Positions 53,857 to 64,000 of a DNA stretch of 64,000 nucleotides are shown in pieces. The DNA comes from Ancylostoma caninum (taxonomy: Eukaryota > Nematoda > Chromadorea > Rhabditida > Ancylostomatidae). The DNA is taken from the NCBI GenBank assembly GCA_037903475.1, contig JBAJFG010000407.1:248001-312000 (forward strand), read 5' to 3'. The position numbers were made by a program, and so were the translations under genes. Positions within the stretch are counted from its first letter, which is position 1. Each line of letters starts with the position of its first letter. Below the pieces are notes generated by a model that was given only the letters and a program-made list of their open reading frames with translations, was not told the origin of the DNA and made no database searches.

Positions 53857-54055
53857 ACCTTGGTGAATTCACAACTGCAATTGAGTTTTATTTGCCTCCA
53901 GATTTGATGGAAATTTATGAACATAACGACTACAACGAGGCCGTTTTCATGCGCTGCTCACACTGTTAGAAGCTATTTTGCTTTGATCATTTTGTATTAT
54001 TCTGCCATAAATGTGCATGAACTATTGAAATTTAATCTTCGTACACTTGGTCAAA

Positions 54056-54345
54056 CCAGTGGTGTTACTGTTTCCAAAATCGGTGTTGCGAGAATCCTTA
54101 TAGACTTGGCGCAGTGACCTTGTTCCAAACTTCCAAAAGATCAATTCTTAGGTGGAAAACATTACAAAACTGCATAGAATGGATTTTCAGAGGAGAAAAG
54201 TAGGTGGAAGGGAAAAGCAAAACAACGATCTATGAGAGGAACTGAACTCTCCATGATGATCATGGAGAGTAGGGGACTTACCACAGCACCATGGCTTACT
54301 TGGCGCAGCGACCTTGTGCGCCCTACATGGGCATTCCTGAAATGG
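54056..54345 (+). repeat. inverted repeat, right arm
   Basis: This is the partner of 53565-53856. It contains the self-complementary word CTCTCCATGATGATCATGGAGAG near its centre. The 200 bp between the arms are not shared. Confidence 0.75.
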
Positions 54346-54654
54346 AAAAAATATTTCCGCGCAGAGACAAAATTAGGAAAAATGGAAACAGATTTGAAAT
54401 CAGCGTCATGAGCTACTTACGTGTGGCAATATGCACTGATGAAGTATCCTTCCCTTGTGAGTATATCGACTAATTCGAACAAGTCAAAGATATGGAATGA
54501 AAAAAAACGCTTACCGAATATGAATCAGGAATGGAATGAAGTTTTATTCGCTTACAAAACAAGCAATCGAAAAATTAAATATCTGAGAACCCTCTAGATA
54601 CCTCTTATAGATATAAATATGTCTATATAACATATATATAACAAAATCGTGGTT

Positions 54655-54825
54655 CAACTCTAAGTTATATCGTTTTTCAATGACATTGCGAGACATCGCC
54701 TCACAGTGGTTCTTTATTGTAACGTTTGAGGTGTAGTTGCGAGCGCCCATTTCTCGCTGAAACTCGTTCATTGCTTCGTCTGTCTTCTCGTCGTAGACGG
54801 TCTCTTCGATGCAGAGGTTTGGAAG
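54655..54825 (-). CDS. coding-like minus-strand exon candidate
   Basis: After a possible acceptor (GGGTAG), the minus strand reads LPNLCIEETVYDEKTDEAMN, EFQREMGARNYTSNVTIKNH and EAMSRNVIEKRYNLEL, charged and protein-like. No good donor closes it and no family is recognised. It could be a terminal exon of the same gene as 55372-55859, but I could not join them. Confidence 0.22.
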
Positions 54826-55371
54826 CTACCCATATTCTGAAATAAGAACATTTATGCATTGAATCGCAGAACAAAAAAGTTGGCTAAACCTGCATTTTGG
54901 ACATTAAGAGTCTTCCTTGCGCTAAAATTGTAGGTTCTTGCAGGCACTCGACCAGTTCCTTGAAAAGTGGATGCGAACGTCTTGAGACTTTACTAATCGG
55001 TTTGAAGGTGAATTAAAAAAACATCCATGAAGTTCAAAAAGATAGTAACTTGTGGAATGCTTTATCTGCGTTAGTCGTGTGGAGCTCCCGCTCATGGCTT
55101 AACGGGTGGTTCTTTTATATCGAGTGGTTGCATACAAAAGCGGTACCTAAAAACTAGTTAATAAACGGAGATACGGGACAATATTGGAACCTAAAAGTGT
55201 TGCCTCAATACCACCGCTTACAACACTGTGGATAACAAAGAGTTGCCCTTCATCCGTTCTATTCGGTGTGTTGACGAGGTTTGCCTTATGAGCGACATCG
55301 CGTTAGAGGAAATCTTCTCCCCGTGGGAGTTTGCGGAGGTCCTCAGCAACGTTTCCATTTCCACTTTTCTC

Positions 55372-55859
55372 TTATGCATAGGCGAAGCTCTGAAAAAGAC
55401 AAATGTATTGAATAGTAAGTGGTAATAGTTTTGCCGAACGAAATGGTGTTACTCACCTGGCAAACAATCGTCTTTTGTATTCGTAATTGTTGCGAAAGGA
55501 TTTCCCAACACTTGCTGCCTCTCTTCCTCTCAAAAATATTCAAAATATTATCCAAAATGTCCGGTAGTAGTTATTCAAAGGTAAATGCATTCATAGAAAT
55601 ATAGTTGCCCACGGCAAATTCAAAATATTTTTTTTTTGTAGTAGCTGGATAATGTTGCTGAGTCGTTGTCCCGTGGGCTTTTTTGTCCTGCTTAATTTCA
55701 TGGCAGCTCTCAGACGTGAAATATTGATCCAGGGCCACATAAACCATTCAGTCGGCTTACCTCATAGATAACACGTTCAGCCTTATCCTTGTAGTGATTG
55801 AGCGGGATGCAGTTGTGATGAAGCCGGCATGAATCCCTGTGGAAGATGTGGTCTGTCAC
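55372..55859 (-). CDS. possible small spliced gene, minus strand, unidentified product
   Basis: Four segments join in phase 0 with short nematode-sized introns: 55761-55859 (acceptor GATTTCAG, donor GAG|GTAAGC), 55613-55687 (acceptor TTAAGCAG, weak donor GCC|GTGGGC), 55457-55528 (weak acceptor TTTTGAG, donor CAG|GTGAGT) and 55372-55389 ending in TAA. Introns are 73, 84 and 67 nt. The peptide includes RDSCRLHHNCIPLNHYKDKA and SKCWEILSQQLRIQKTIVCQ and has at least four Cys. I do not recognise the family. An upstream donor (CTG|GTGAGT at 55916) exists, but the exon before it is not open in the needed frame, so the 5-prime part is missing or the model is wrong. Confidence 0.35.
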
Positions 55860-56082
55860 CTGAAATCATCGCAGATAAAATGTCGTATAATTCAAGTGGG
55901 TAAAAAATGCACTCACCAGTACTGATTTCTGATTCTAGTGCCTGCACCCGGAACATCTCTATATGAAAGAGTCCCCTCTAGCCGTCTTCTTGTGGTGTTG
56001 GAAGGCATACCTCTGAGAGCCCGGTATATTGTAAACGGGGTGAACACCGGTCTTGCTTGACTTTTCCTACCCGTGGAAAATT

Positions 56083-56641
56083 AGTTCGGGCTGTGTTGGT
56101 GGCTCTTCTCTTCGCGAGAGCCAGACGGCAGGGCGGGCTTGGAATCGTAGAGGATCCAACTTCCATCTCCTTTAACCAGATCTTCCAGGAACTCCTCGTG
56201 GCGTGGGCGTTGGATGATAGATAGTCGGGCGGCTCGTTCTGGCACGGATGGTCAGTTGGTGCGCGATCCACTTTGGAAAACTTTCCGGTAGCCAAGCTCA
56301 TGGAGGTAGTTTTCTACAGTCCAATGGCCGCATCCAAACTTGCTTGCCAGATCGCGCACACTCACTTGTGTATCCTCTTTGACACCTGCGAGCAGATCTG
56401 AATTATCGAGTGACTGTGATCGGCCAGGACGAAGTCGATTTTCAAAGTCTGTTTCTCCCTCCGTGAAATGAATGAACCAATGCTGTATCGTTCATTCGTT
56501 GATGAGGGTCTCCTTGAATGCAGCGCTGATGTTAGCAGCCATCGTTGCCTTAGAAGTGCCTTGAAATCACTTGCAGAAACAGATCGAGTGAAGGCACTCC
56601 TTTCCAATTTGAGGCATAGCTGATGCGGTAGTCTTGCTACT
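56083..56641 (-). pseudogene. mariner transposase, N-terminal half (right copy)
   Basis: It carries the same coding sequence as 38872-39430, including GDGSW in place of GDESW (a Glu-to-Gly change relative to the left copy; the catalytic Asp is kept) and the same TGA stops. It lacks the second and third catalytic blocks. Confidence 0.8.
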
Positions 56642-56959
56642 TATGAGAGTGGGTTGAAAAGTTTCCGGAATGACGATGAGAACAAAGCAACTCAGATTTA
56701 GTTCTCAATCTATTTGTTAGCCCAATCCTGTCGAAGGTCAGCACACTTAGTACAATCTCTTCTCCGCTTTTCTCTCCTTTTCTGCTAAGGATTTTTCGAG
56801 GTTCTCAGAACAGCCTCATACCGCCAAGAATAATTAGTCATTCGACCTGAATCTCTTACTAGACAGCTTTAAGCTCTTAAAAAAAGAGAAGGAAGTCAGT
56901 GCTGCAGAATCAATGGATGAGGGATATCTCTCACTCTTATTTTTACAATTTTTGCTTGG
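56642..56959 (+). mobile_element. GGGTTGAAAAG-type element fragment (right copy)
   Basis: It begins TATGAGAGTGGGTTGAAAAG and runs to the RTE junction. It is homologous to 8966-9300, which preserves the same end elsewhere. Confidence 0.55.
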
Positions 56960-58430
56960 CGATGGTACTTCAGTGTACAGAGAAACATTGTCCGCGGCGA
57001 AGAGAGCCGTCTCAGCTGCAAAGCCGGCATACTATAAAGATATGTATGACAAATTGGACACCATCGATGGAGAGAAGAAGATCTGCCGTATTGCGAAAGC
57101 AAGGCAATATGCAACTGAAGACTTGGGGCACGTTATGCAAATCAGAGACAAAAAAGGTCGTTTTCTCCATCGCCCTCCGGACATTCTTAATCGGTGGCGC
57201 GAGCACTACGACACTATGTGCAACGAAGAATTTGCACATCCGCCAATACCATCAGCAATTCCGGTGTTTGGCCCAGTTTCACTGATTCTGGAAGAAGAAG
57301 TGCACTGGCAAAGATGAGGAATGGAAGATCGCTCGAGCCAGATAATCTGCTATCCGAGATCTGGAAATAGCTGGAGGTGAAGGAACACGATGGCTCACTA
57401 TTTTCTTCAACGAAATCGTAGCCGAGGGAAAGCTGCCCAGATCGTGGACGACGAGCGCAACAGTACCTATTTGGAAGGGAAAAGGAGACGTTGTAGATTG
57501 TACGAGTACCGACCAATTAGGCTGCTCTGCCACACGATGAAGGTCTTTGAAAGAGTTCTGGACAGTGGACTTCGAGTGATCGTTGAAGTAACGCGAAATC
57601 AGTGTGGATTCGTCAAGAACTGTGGCACAACCGACGCGATCCATGCTGTACGGCTGCTGACCGGGAATCATGAAGCAAAGAAGAAGATTGTACATCTACC
57701 CTTTCTTGATCTCAAAAAGGCATTTGATAGGGCACCTCGCGAACTGATTAGGCTGTCACTACGCGCTCATGGGGTCCCTGAAGAGTACGTCAGATGGGTG
57801 TAGCTTCTCTATAGGAACGTCACGAGTTTAGTCAGAAGCGCTGCACGAATATCAGCTCCGTTTGATGTCCGCATAGGTGTCCATCAAGGCTCTGCACTTT
57901 CACCGCTTCTTTTCATTCTGTGCATGGACACAGTATCGAGTGATCTCCAATCACGACCACCATGGAGCTTCTCTATGCAGACGATGTCGTAATTGCTGCA
58001 AGCACGAGGGAGGAACTCAGAAAGAGGTACAGGCTTGGAAAGACCGGCTTGAATGATATGGGAAATAAGCAGAGTACCTCGAGTGCGGAGAACAAATACC
58101 AGGTACTATAGCCATCGATAATTAGGAACTTCCGAAGGCCTCCGTGTCTAAGTACCTCGGATCTGAATTTAGAGTGAACGCTGTGTGGAACAAGTGGAGG
58201 CAGGTAACGGGTGTGATTTGCGATAGGAAGGTCCCTTTGAAGCTGAATTCAAAGATTCATCGCACAGTAGTTCGGCTTTCTGCGTTGAATGGAACGGGAA
58301 TGAGAAACGCCGATCCCAGATGCTGAGGAACAGGCTAGAAGAAGTTACCTCAGGGAGTGCACCAGGGTGGACTTCGCCTGAAATTGCGACGGCAGTGGTA
58401 TCGGAAGGCTGATCAGCTTTTTTGATCTAT
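56960..58430 (+). pseudogene. RTE-clade reverse transcriptase, longer copy
   Basis: The order of conserved blocks is [35 protein letters not shown] and [20 protein letters not shown], then (frameshifted) [40 protein letters not shown] with the catalytic YADD at 57974-57985, and finally VSKYLGSEF and NAVWNKWRQVTGVICDRKVP from the thumb and connection. At least three frame changes are needed, so it is inactive. The endonuclease domain is missing at the 5-prime end, the usual truncation. Confidence 0.85.
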
Positions 58431-59633
58431 TTTTACACCTTCATTTCTAGGTTTTGATATGTATATGGTGAATTCTTCCATTTTGATGTTTCGCTTCTTA
58501 CGATTAGCTTTCTTCCAGCAAAAGCTTGCAAACTAGTTTACTTGAGCTTGTTCGCAAGTGGTATTGGAGAAAAGCTTGTCTGCAACTTGCTCCAGAGGTT
58601 CTGAGAAGGCAGCAGATCAGCCTAGAATAGCAGCAATATCTGAATGCAATGCAACTAAGTGTATTCTTTGCATTAGAGTTGGGTGTGCGTGGAAAGCACA
58701 AAGGTATAACCGTCTTCCTCACTCAAGCTTCAACAAGCGCATACTCATTGTCCGCGAACACCACGAACTTCATAAGATTCAATGATCCGCAATAGCTCAG
58801 ATACAGTCGCGCACTGAGTAGTTGTTGGACTAAGCTAGACCGGAACCAAAGTGGTTCTGAAACGCTGCGCCATACATTACGCGAGTCGTCGTCTAAATCG
58901 CTGGGAAAGGTAAATGGGGACGGAAAAGATAGGAAAAAGTAGTAATTTAAATATTGCCGAAACACTGGGATTACACAGAATCTAGACAAGATTTCAAATG
59001 AACTACCAAAACAACAATATGATAACATATGTTGTAGTACTAATAGCGGAGTAAAATTAAAAAAAAACGAGTAAACGAGGTGTTATGGTTGTGACCTACA
59101 TAAAACTTTCGCATATACCGTGGAATGTGTGGAAAACACCCGGCATCTGCCACTCCGAAAGTCACCCCTTATTTCCCGAAGCAAGCCCCGGGGGAACAGC
59201 ACAATCCATGATTTTCTTCTGAAGCGACGTGGTATTCCTCGGTCGACTTGCCGAGTAGTCTGACGCCGGAATCGCAGAAGGGAGGGATTTCCCACTCATG
59301 GAATGGGCAAGGGGCTTATTTGTTAGAGGCGGCCACTAATCGCCTCTCATGCGCCTCCCAGTCGTTAGAATGCGGGCTTTTGGTAGGACCCAATGTGCAG
59401 GGTAGAGCCTACAAATAAGCACTCGCACACCCACACCGTGAGTGTACACCAAATGCCGGCTGCACGAATCGGGTCCAACCTGCAGTGCTAAGGAGTCCAT
59501 CCCCTAGATCGACCCGCGTCGCAGGACAAACGCATGGCTGCTTTTGGCCCGCTATCAACCCCCTATCCGCCACCCGGGGTCACGCCAGCAAGTCGACAGT
59601 GATCCCTTCGAGGAGCGTAGCACTCCCTGAGCT
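58431..59633. other. non-coding stretch, no gene recognised
   Basis: Short frames only. 59.1-59.63 kb is GC-richer and may be repeat-derived, but I could not assign it. Confidence 0.4.
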
Positions 59634-59997
59634 AACAGATTGCATATTACCAAAAACAAAACTTCGGAGAAAGCATATCCTAGACTCTTGGGAAGATAGC
59701 GTCTCAAGTAAGTTCTCAGAATTTACTTACTCCTGTTTTTCACGAGTTCCAAATTAACAACAGTATTGTTCTGTTCAAGACCGTTTGATGGAGCAGTGCA
59801 AATCAATTATGAATGACCTGAGATAGGTGGAAGAAGACCATTTTTTCAACTAGCTCATTTTATTTCCTCAGCATCCATTCCGAAGCATTGAAGGCAAGTG
59901 TTTTGATGAAAAACTATTTAAACACGGACCCTACATTAAAGCGGAAAAACATTCCTCTGATAAATGTGCAGTATGAAACCAGCCCGAACATCTAATG

Positions 59998-60355
59998 TAG
60001 AAACGATTTCCTTTCGAATTTGAAGCCTGTTTAGACGATCTCGGACCTTGACTGAGTGATGTACGACTGCGGGACGTGATGAAATGATACGAGCGGTACC
60101 CAAGCTCGTCCCGTCACAGTAAATTATAAGAGTCGGAGAAGCGCTTTGGGTTTAGTCTCTCTGGCACGAGTTATTCTTAGATTACTGACCAGGTCGCGCC
60201 AGACAGTTTGGAGACGCTTGTGAACGCCACTAATGAAAATATTGTATTTTGAATGAATGTAAACCACAAAACTTCCTGTTCTAACGGGTAGGTTTCGGAG
60301 AACAACTATGTTACTAGCTTTCCATTTTGCAACCATTCAGCAAGGAATTGGTGAG
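59998..60355 (+). repeat. internal direct repeat, copy 1
   Basis: GTAGAAACGA(T/C)(T/C)TCCTTT, TGATGTACGACTGCG, GAGCGGTA(C/G)CC and AACTATTT-like words occur in the same order at 60499-60852, roughly 75-80 percent identical by eye. Confidence 0.75.
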
Positions 60356-60498
60356 GACAAGTAATTTACTAGCTTTTCATCCTACAACTATTTGACAAGG
60401 AACATGTCAAAACAACTACTTTACAAGCTTTTCATTTGCATTGCTCTTCATACCATTTGCGAGCTTTTCATTTGTGTTTCATTTGCTTCTCATTTGCT

Positions 60499-60852
60499 AA
60501 CGTAGAAACGACCTCCTTTTGAATTTGCATCCTGTTGAGACAATTTTGGAGCTTGACTCACTGATGTACGACTGCGAAATTAATGAATTGATATGAGCGG
60601 TAGCCGAAGCGTGTCTAATCACAGTAAGCTATGAGGATCAGAGAAGCACATAGCATTCTATTGTTCCAGCACGAGATGCTCTTGTTTTTGTAGTTAGGTT
60701 GTCTCATGAAGTCTGGAGATGTTTATGAATACTGCTAATAAAGGCGTTGAATGAATGGAATCTACAAAACATTACTGTTCTAGCGGGTTGGCTTAGGAAA
60801 ACAACTATTTCACTAGCTTTTAGTTTGCAACTATTTAGCACAGAAATGGCGA
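60499..60852 (+). repeat. internal direct repeat, copy 2
   Basis: Second copy of 59998-60355, offset by about 500 bp. The intervening 140 bp repeats the words AGCTTTTCATTTG. Confidence 0.75.
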
Positions 60853-61868
60853 AAATGTTGCTGCAGAAGTTCTGAGTACAAACAATCAAATTCTCGTACA
60901 TAAAAGTCATCGTGGTGCTGCGTTTGGAGCGATCAAAGTTGCCGGAGATGCCGCCTATTTGGGAGAGTGTATGACGACATGTTGTCTGCGATACATACAT
61001 TCATCATTTCTCTTTGATACATCTGGAAAGTTGTCGGCTGCTCTTGTTTAAACATTCGCTTCTGTTCCTTGTCTCAACTTGTGACTTTATCTTTATATAA
61101 GCTGCTTCCTGTAGAGTAAGCCAAATTCTTCGTTAACCTAGCTGAGCAGAAGGTGGGTATCCATTAATAGAAGGAGATGCTGAGCGTATGAGTTTCTTCC
61201 CTTGCACGTGGTGTTTTCAACTGTTTGAAAACATGATTCTCTTGCTCATCGTTTTTCTTCTGACATCTTACACCGCTGATTCTGTGGGAGTTTTTCTTGA
61301 TGTATCGCTGAATGGTACTGCTCATCCTGTCAAGGAGACGCTCCTAGTGCAAAAGTTCAAATAAAAAAAAACGAATCCAAATCTGGAGCCGTATGCTATA
61401 TACTCAGAAAATTCTAGCGGGCATTCCACGTTCAAATTCAAGCCTAGCGGGGCTGAATTCAGGTCTGGCGGGGCCCACGTGCTGTGGGCATGGCCTTATG
61501 GCGTGCAGCTCACAGGAATTTGGCCCATCGCCTCATTTTTGGAGGGAAAAATATAAACAGGCAGTGACGGGAATCCACGATGTTGCGTCGCGAGGATGAG
61601 CACCAATTACCGCGACGCCTTCACTGTTGAAGGAAGCATCCATTTAGGATCGACCTCTTTTGCATAGTTTGGACGTGTACGCCAGCTGTGTTGCTAAGGT
61701 GTATAAACACAGTTAACAGGTAGCTGCAACGTCAGAATGGGTGGCTCGGAGAAAGATGGGAGGATTTCTACAGTAGAAGGGAGACGGTGGGAAAAAGTCG
61801 AGACAAAGACACACTGGTTCCAAATCAATAACGTTGAAAGCATCACCAGACTTCGCCAGCAATCGTGC
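60853..61868. other. interior of the 2.8-kb region, no gene recognised
   Basis: Only short chance frames are present, together with words such as CTAGCGGG at 61.42-61.46 kb. Confidence 0.4.
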
Positions 61869-62110
61869 CGATCGCCACAACAGGAGGTTGTCGTCATGAT
61901 CGCCACGAACGCCGGCGATCGCCACATGGATAAGGTAAACGAGGAGACTTCAGTCGTGAGAGAGATGATAATGAGGCGTGGCGATCGATAGGCATAGTTC
62001 CCACAATCGCTATTGCTCACATCTTCAGTTCACTTTGGGCACATCTTCGAGAGTACGGGCGATGAGCTCCATTTGGTAGCGATCCTTGGCGATGTAACGT
62101 GACAGATAGA
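61869..62110 (+). repeat. GATCGCCAC dispersed repeat, copy 3
   Basis: CGATCGCCAC words at 61870-61925 are followed by GGGCACATCTTCGAGAGTAC and GCGATGTAACGTG, matching 31.86-32.09 kb. This copy lies just inside the right inverted arm of the 2.8-kb region. Confidence 0.7.
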
Positions 62111-62407
62111 GTCTGTGTTTAAATAGTTTTTCATCAGAACACTAGCCTTCAATGCTTCGGAATGGATGCTGAGGAAATAGAGCGAGCTTGTTGAAAAAAA
62201 TGGTCTTCTTCCACCTATTTCGGGTCATTCATAATTGATTTGCGCTGCTCCACCAAACGGTCTTGAACAGAACAATACTATTGTTAATTTGGAACTCGTG
62301 AAAAACAGGAGTAAGTAAATTCTGAGAAATTACTTAAGACGCCATCTTCCCAAGAGTCTAGGATATAGCTTTTCCGAAGTTTTGTTTTTGGTAATATGCA
62401 ATCTGTT

Positions 62408-62880
62408 CCAGTCCATTTCCCCAACGCCCGTGCCGGTGCAAGCCTCATCCGTGCCATCCCTCGTTCGCCTGGTTGCTCCTTTGTGAACGTATCCCAACCG
62501 TCTATTTCCTTTTATATGGTCATATAATCATAGACCTATGCTCGTTCCGACCGTGTTGGAAACAACTGTCGGCCACTAACATGTCTGAACATGACCAACG
62601 TGGCCCAAAACACCTTTAAATCAGGGTAAAAATCAAAATTTGCACACTTTTTATACGTAACTTAACACGTTGAACATCGTGATCAGATTTTTCCAGTAGG
62701 GGCTGGTTCACTTGTACGCACACACACTGACATAAAATGCCAATTAATATCATGACTTACAATAACGGGCTTAGTATATTTGTTTGAAAGTGTGTATGTG
62801 TGTGTGTCATGAAATTCGTTCATCCTGCTTTGCATGAATAGTAGGGCGGTTATCCTACTCCAATCATATCTCTAGGTTGT
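62408..62880. other. non-coding, TG microsatellite
   Basis: No gene. A TG-rich microsatellite lies at about 62790-62808. Confidence 0.5.
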
Positions 62881-62894
62881 TTGAAGACTTACTA

Positions 62895-63000
62895 TGTGTC
62901 AACTGCTGCGAAAAGGGTGCGCCGGCGCCGAAAGTGGGGGAGACGGGTCAACTGCTGTGATAAGGGTGCGCCGGAGCCCAAAAGTGGGGGAGACGGGGCT
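62895..63000 (+). repeat. two degenerate satellite units
   Basis: AAGGGTGCGCCGG(C/A)GCC and AAGTGGGGGAGACGGG occur twice, about 48 bp apart, matching the relic at 4.64 kb. Confidence 0.7.
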
Positions 63001-63096
63001 AGAAAGTGGGGTGGGGCAGCTACTTCAGGTATGTGCAAAAGCTTCACACGTGTGAAATGCTTAGAAAATCGACAAAAAAGCAAAACTAATCATTGA
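63001..63096 (+). repeat. satellite-associated flank repeat, plus copy
   Basis: CTAGAAAGTGGGGTGGGGCA, TGTGCAAAAGCTTCACACG and AAATGCTTAGAAAAT match 24.11-24.20 kb closely. It abuts satellite relics on one side and the RTE 3-prime end on the other. Confidence 0.75.
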
Positions 63097-64000
63097 TCAC
63101 CTTGACTCCCGTTGATCTTCGGATGTACCGAGCGGGCGCCAGCAATCCTTCCACTTGTCCCTCTCGCGAGCCAGAGTTGTCCAGTGGATTCTGTCCGTTC
63201 GAGGGACACGAAGAGCATTATATCTTTCCTTGAAGGACTTCGTGAAGAAGTCTGACCATCGGGTCGGTGGTCTTCCTGTCGTGCGCTTAACGTCCCGTGG
63301 AGTCCAGTCGCTGACGGCTCTTGTCCAACGGTGGTCGTTAAGACGCATCACGTGTCCGGCCCACCTGATCTTACTCAACTTGGCGTAAGCGGCAGCGTCC
63401 CTGATCTTCGACTGTTCACGAAGGGTGGAACTCCGTATTCCAGCCCTCACTTGTGTGAGGCGGGTTATTCCTAGCATCACCCTCTCGATGGAGCGTTCGA
63501 TGACGTTGACCGCATTCTCATCCTGCTTGCGTAACGCCCAGGTTTCCGAGGCGTACGTCAAAGCAGGGAGAACCGTTGTATTGAAGAGGTGGGCACGGAG
63601 CCTGGTGTTCTTCGTCTTCTTCACTACGTCCTCGATGCTCTTGTAGGCTCCCCAAGCCGCTCGCTTCCTCCTGCCCAGCTCTGGAGCGAGATCGTTCATC
63701 ATGTTGACTTCCCGACCTAGATATACGTAGCTGGAGCATTCGGATATGGTCGTTCCGTTGAGCGAGAATGGGGCATCCGGGACCCATCCGTTCCTCATGA
63801 ACATCGTCTTCGTCAGGTTCAGTTGGAGACCGATCTTTCCACACGCGTCGTCAAAGTCGGCCAGCATCCGTTCCGCTTCGCCGATAGTTGGTGTTATAAG
63901 GACGATGTCGTCAGCGAAGCGAAGGTGGTTAAGTCGCCGGCCATCAACTTGCACTCCCATGCAATCCCATTCCAGTCTTCGCATGACGTCTTCGAGAGTG
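63097..64000 (-). CDS. RTE-clade retrotransposon reverse transcriptase, C-terminal part, runs off window
   Basis: The minus-strand frame is open for 295 codons up to the window edge and continues beyond it. It carries LNHLRFADDIVLITPTIGEA (catalytic FADD, residues about 24-27), SSYVYLGREVNMMND, TYASETWALRKQDENAVNVI, RSIERVMLGITRLTQVRAGI, and KIRWAGHVMRLNDHRWTRAV with GRPPTRWSDFF near the end. No stop or frameshift interrupts it, so this is the best-preserved retroelement frame in the window and may come from a recently active copy. The endonuclease and the first RT blocks would be to the right of the window. Confidence 0.9.
   Translation of the reverse strand, partial: TLEDVMRRLEWDCMGVQVDGRRLNHLRFADDIVLITPTIGEAERMLADFDDACGKIGLQLNLTKTMFMRNGWVPDAPFSLNGTTISECSSYVYLGREVNMMNDLAPELGRRKRAAWGAYKSIEDVVKKTKNTRLRAHLFNTTVLPALTYASETWALRKQDENAVNVIERSIERVMLGITRLTQVRAGIRSSTLREQSKIRDAAAYAKLSKIRWAGHVMRLNDHRWTRAVSDWTPRDVKRTTGRPPTRWSDFFTKSFKERYNALRVPRTDRIHWTTLARERDKWKDCWRPLGTSEDQRESR

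Larger units (their letters stand above)
56083..58046. repeat. 2-kb inverted duplication, right arm
   Basis: This is the reverse complement of 37467-39430. Here the mariner is cut at about 56083, in the middle of the catalytic domain, while the RTE part continues beyond the shared segment to about 58.43 kb. The left locus is the opposite case. Confidence 0.95.
59634..62407. mobile_element. 2.8-kb region bounded by 290-bp inverted arms
   Basis: The arm AACAGATTGCATATTACC through AACTATTTAAACAC (59634-59925) is repeated inverted at 62115-62407 with few differences. No coding sequence is seen inside. Two internal direct repeats (59998-60355 and 60499-60852) and a GATCGCCAC repeat lie between the arms. 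It could be one long-TIR element or two inverted copies of a 290-bp repeat. No target duplication was found. Confidence 0.55.

Noticed and set aside
54655..54720. RNVIEKRYN resembles the basic part of bHLH proteins
   Set aside because: Only a short chance-level similarity; no loop-helix follows.

Overview
The window looks like nuclear DNA of a parasitic nematode, most likely a strongylid such as a hookworm (Ancylostoma type). The grounds are a spliced nuclear gene for the mitochondrial Rieske protein with nematode-style splice sites, together with RTE-clade retrotransposons, mariners, Penelope-like elements (PLEs) and many short foldback or TIR repeats. There are no bacterial operons and no long single-exon genes. 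Most open frames are chance or repeat-derived.

One host gene can be rebuilt with confidence. It encodes the Rieske iron-sulfur subunit of respiratory complex III (isp-1). Six plus-strand exons lie between about 21.8 and 46.86 kb, with all intron phases matching. Roughly 0.6-0.74 kb of coding sequence is spread over 25 kb. Four introns of 1.5 to 10.9 kb are packed with mobile DNA. The protein keeps all cluster ligands, but has Ala in place of the usual Ser after CPCHG and one extra residue between the two cluster loops.

Layout. 0-21.7 kb is mostly non-coding: relics of a 60-bp satellite (4.6, 5.1-5.6, 8.4-8.6 kb), an RTE tail (10 kb), a mariner with complete ends (13.0-14.3 kb), a PLE with an inverted tail and two nested MITEs (14.3-16.7 kb), and a broken TIR element (18.7-20.7 kb). 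21.8-46.9 kb is isp-1; its introns hold a long 60-bp satellite array (24.3-25.3 kb), foldback elements (23.2, 30.6, 33.2-33.7 kb), a deleted mariner (34.8-35.7 kb), a joined RTE/mariner block (37.5-40.0 kb), an endonuclease-only PLE with paired hammerhead-like motifs (43.0-43.9 kb), a TIR element (44.3-45.0 kb) and an ATCG(T/C)CAAAC array with a tRNA-like relic (45.6-46.2 kb). 46.9-64 kb holds an RTE tail with an internal perfect palindrome (48.7-49.2 kb), several inverted and direct repeats, a possible small spliced gene on the minus strand (55.4-55.9 kb), a near-identical inverted copy of the RTE/mariner block (56.1-58.4 kb), a 2.8-kb region bounded by inverted arms (59.6-62.4 kb) and an RTE reverse transcriptase that runs off the right edge.

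Functionally, the only cellular pathway visible is mitochondrial electron transport. Everything else is mobile or repeat DNA, some of it with enzymatic parts (RT, GIY-YIG endonuclease, mariner transposase, ribozyme motifs).
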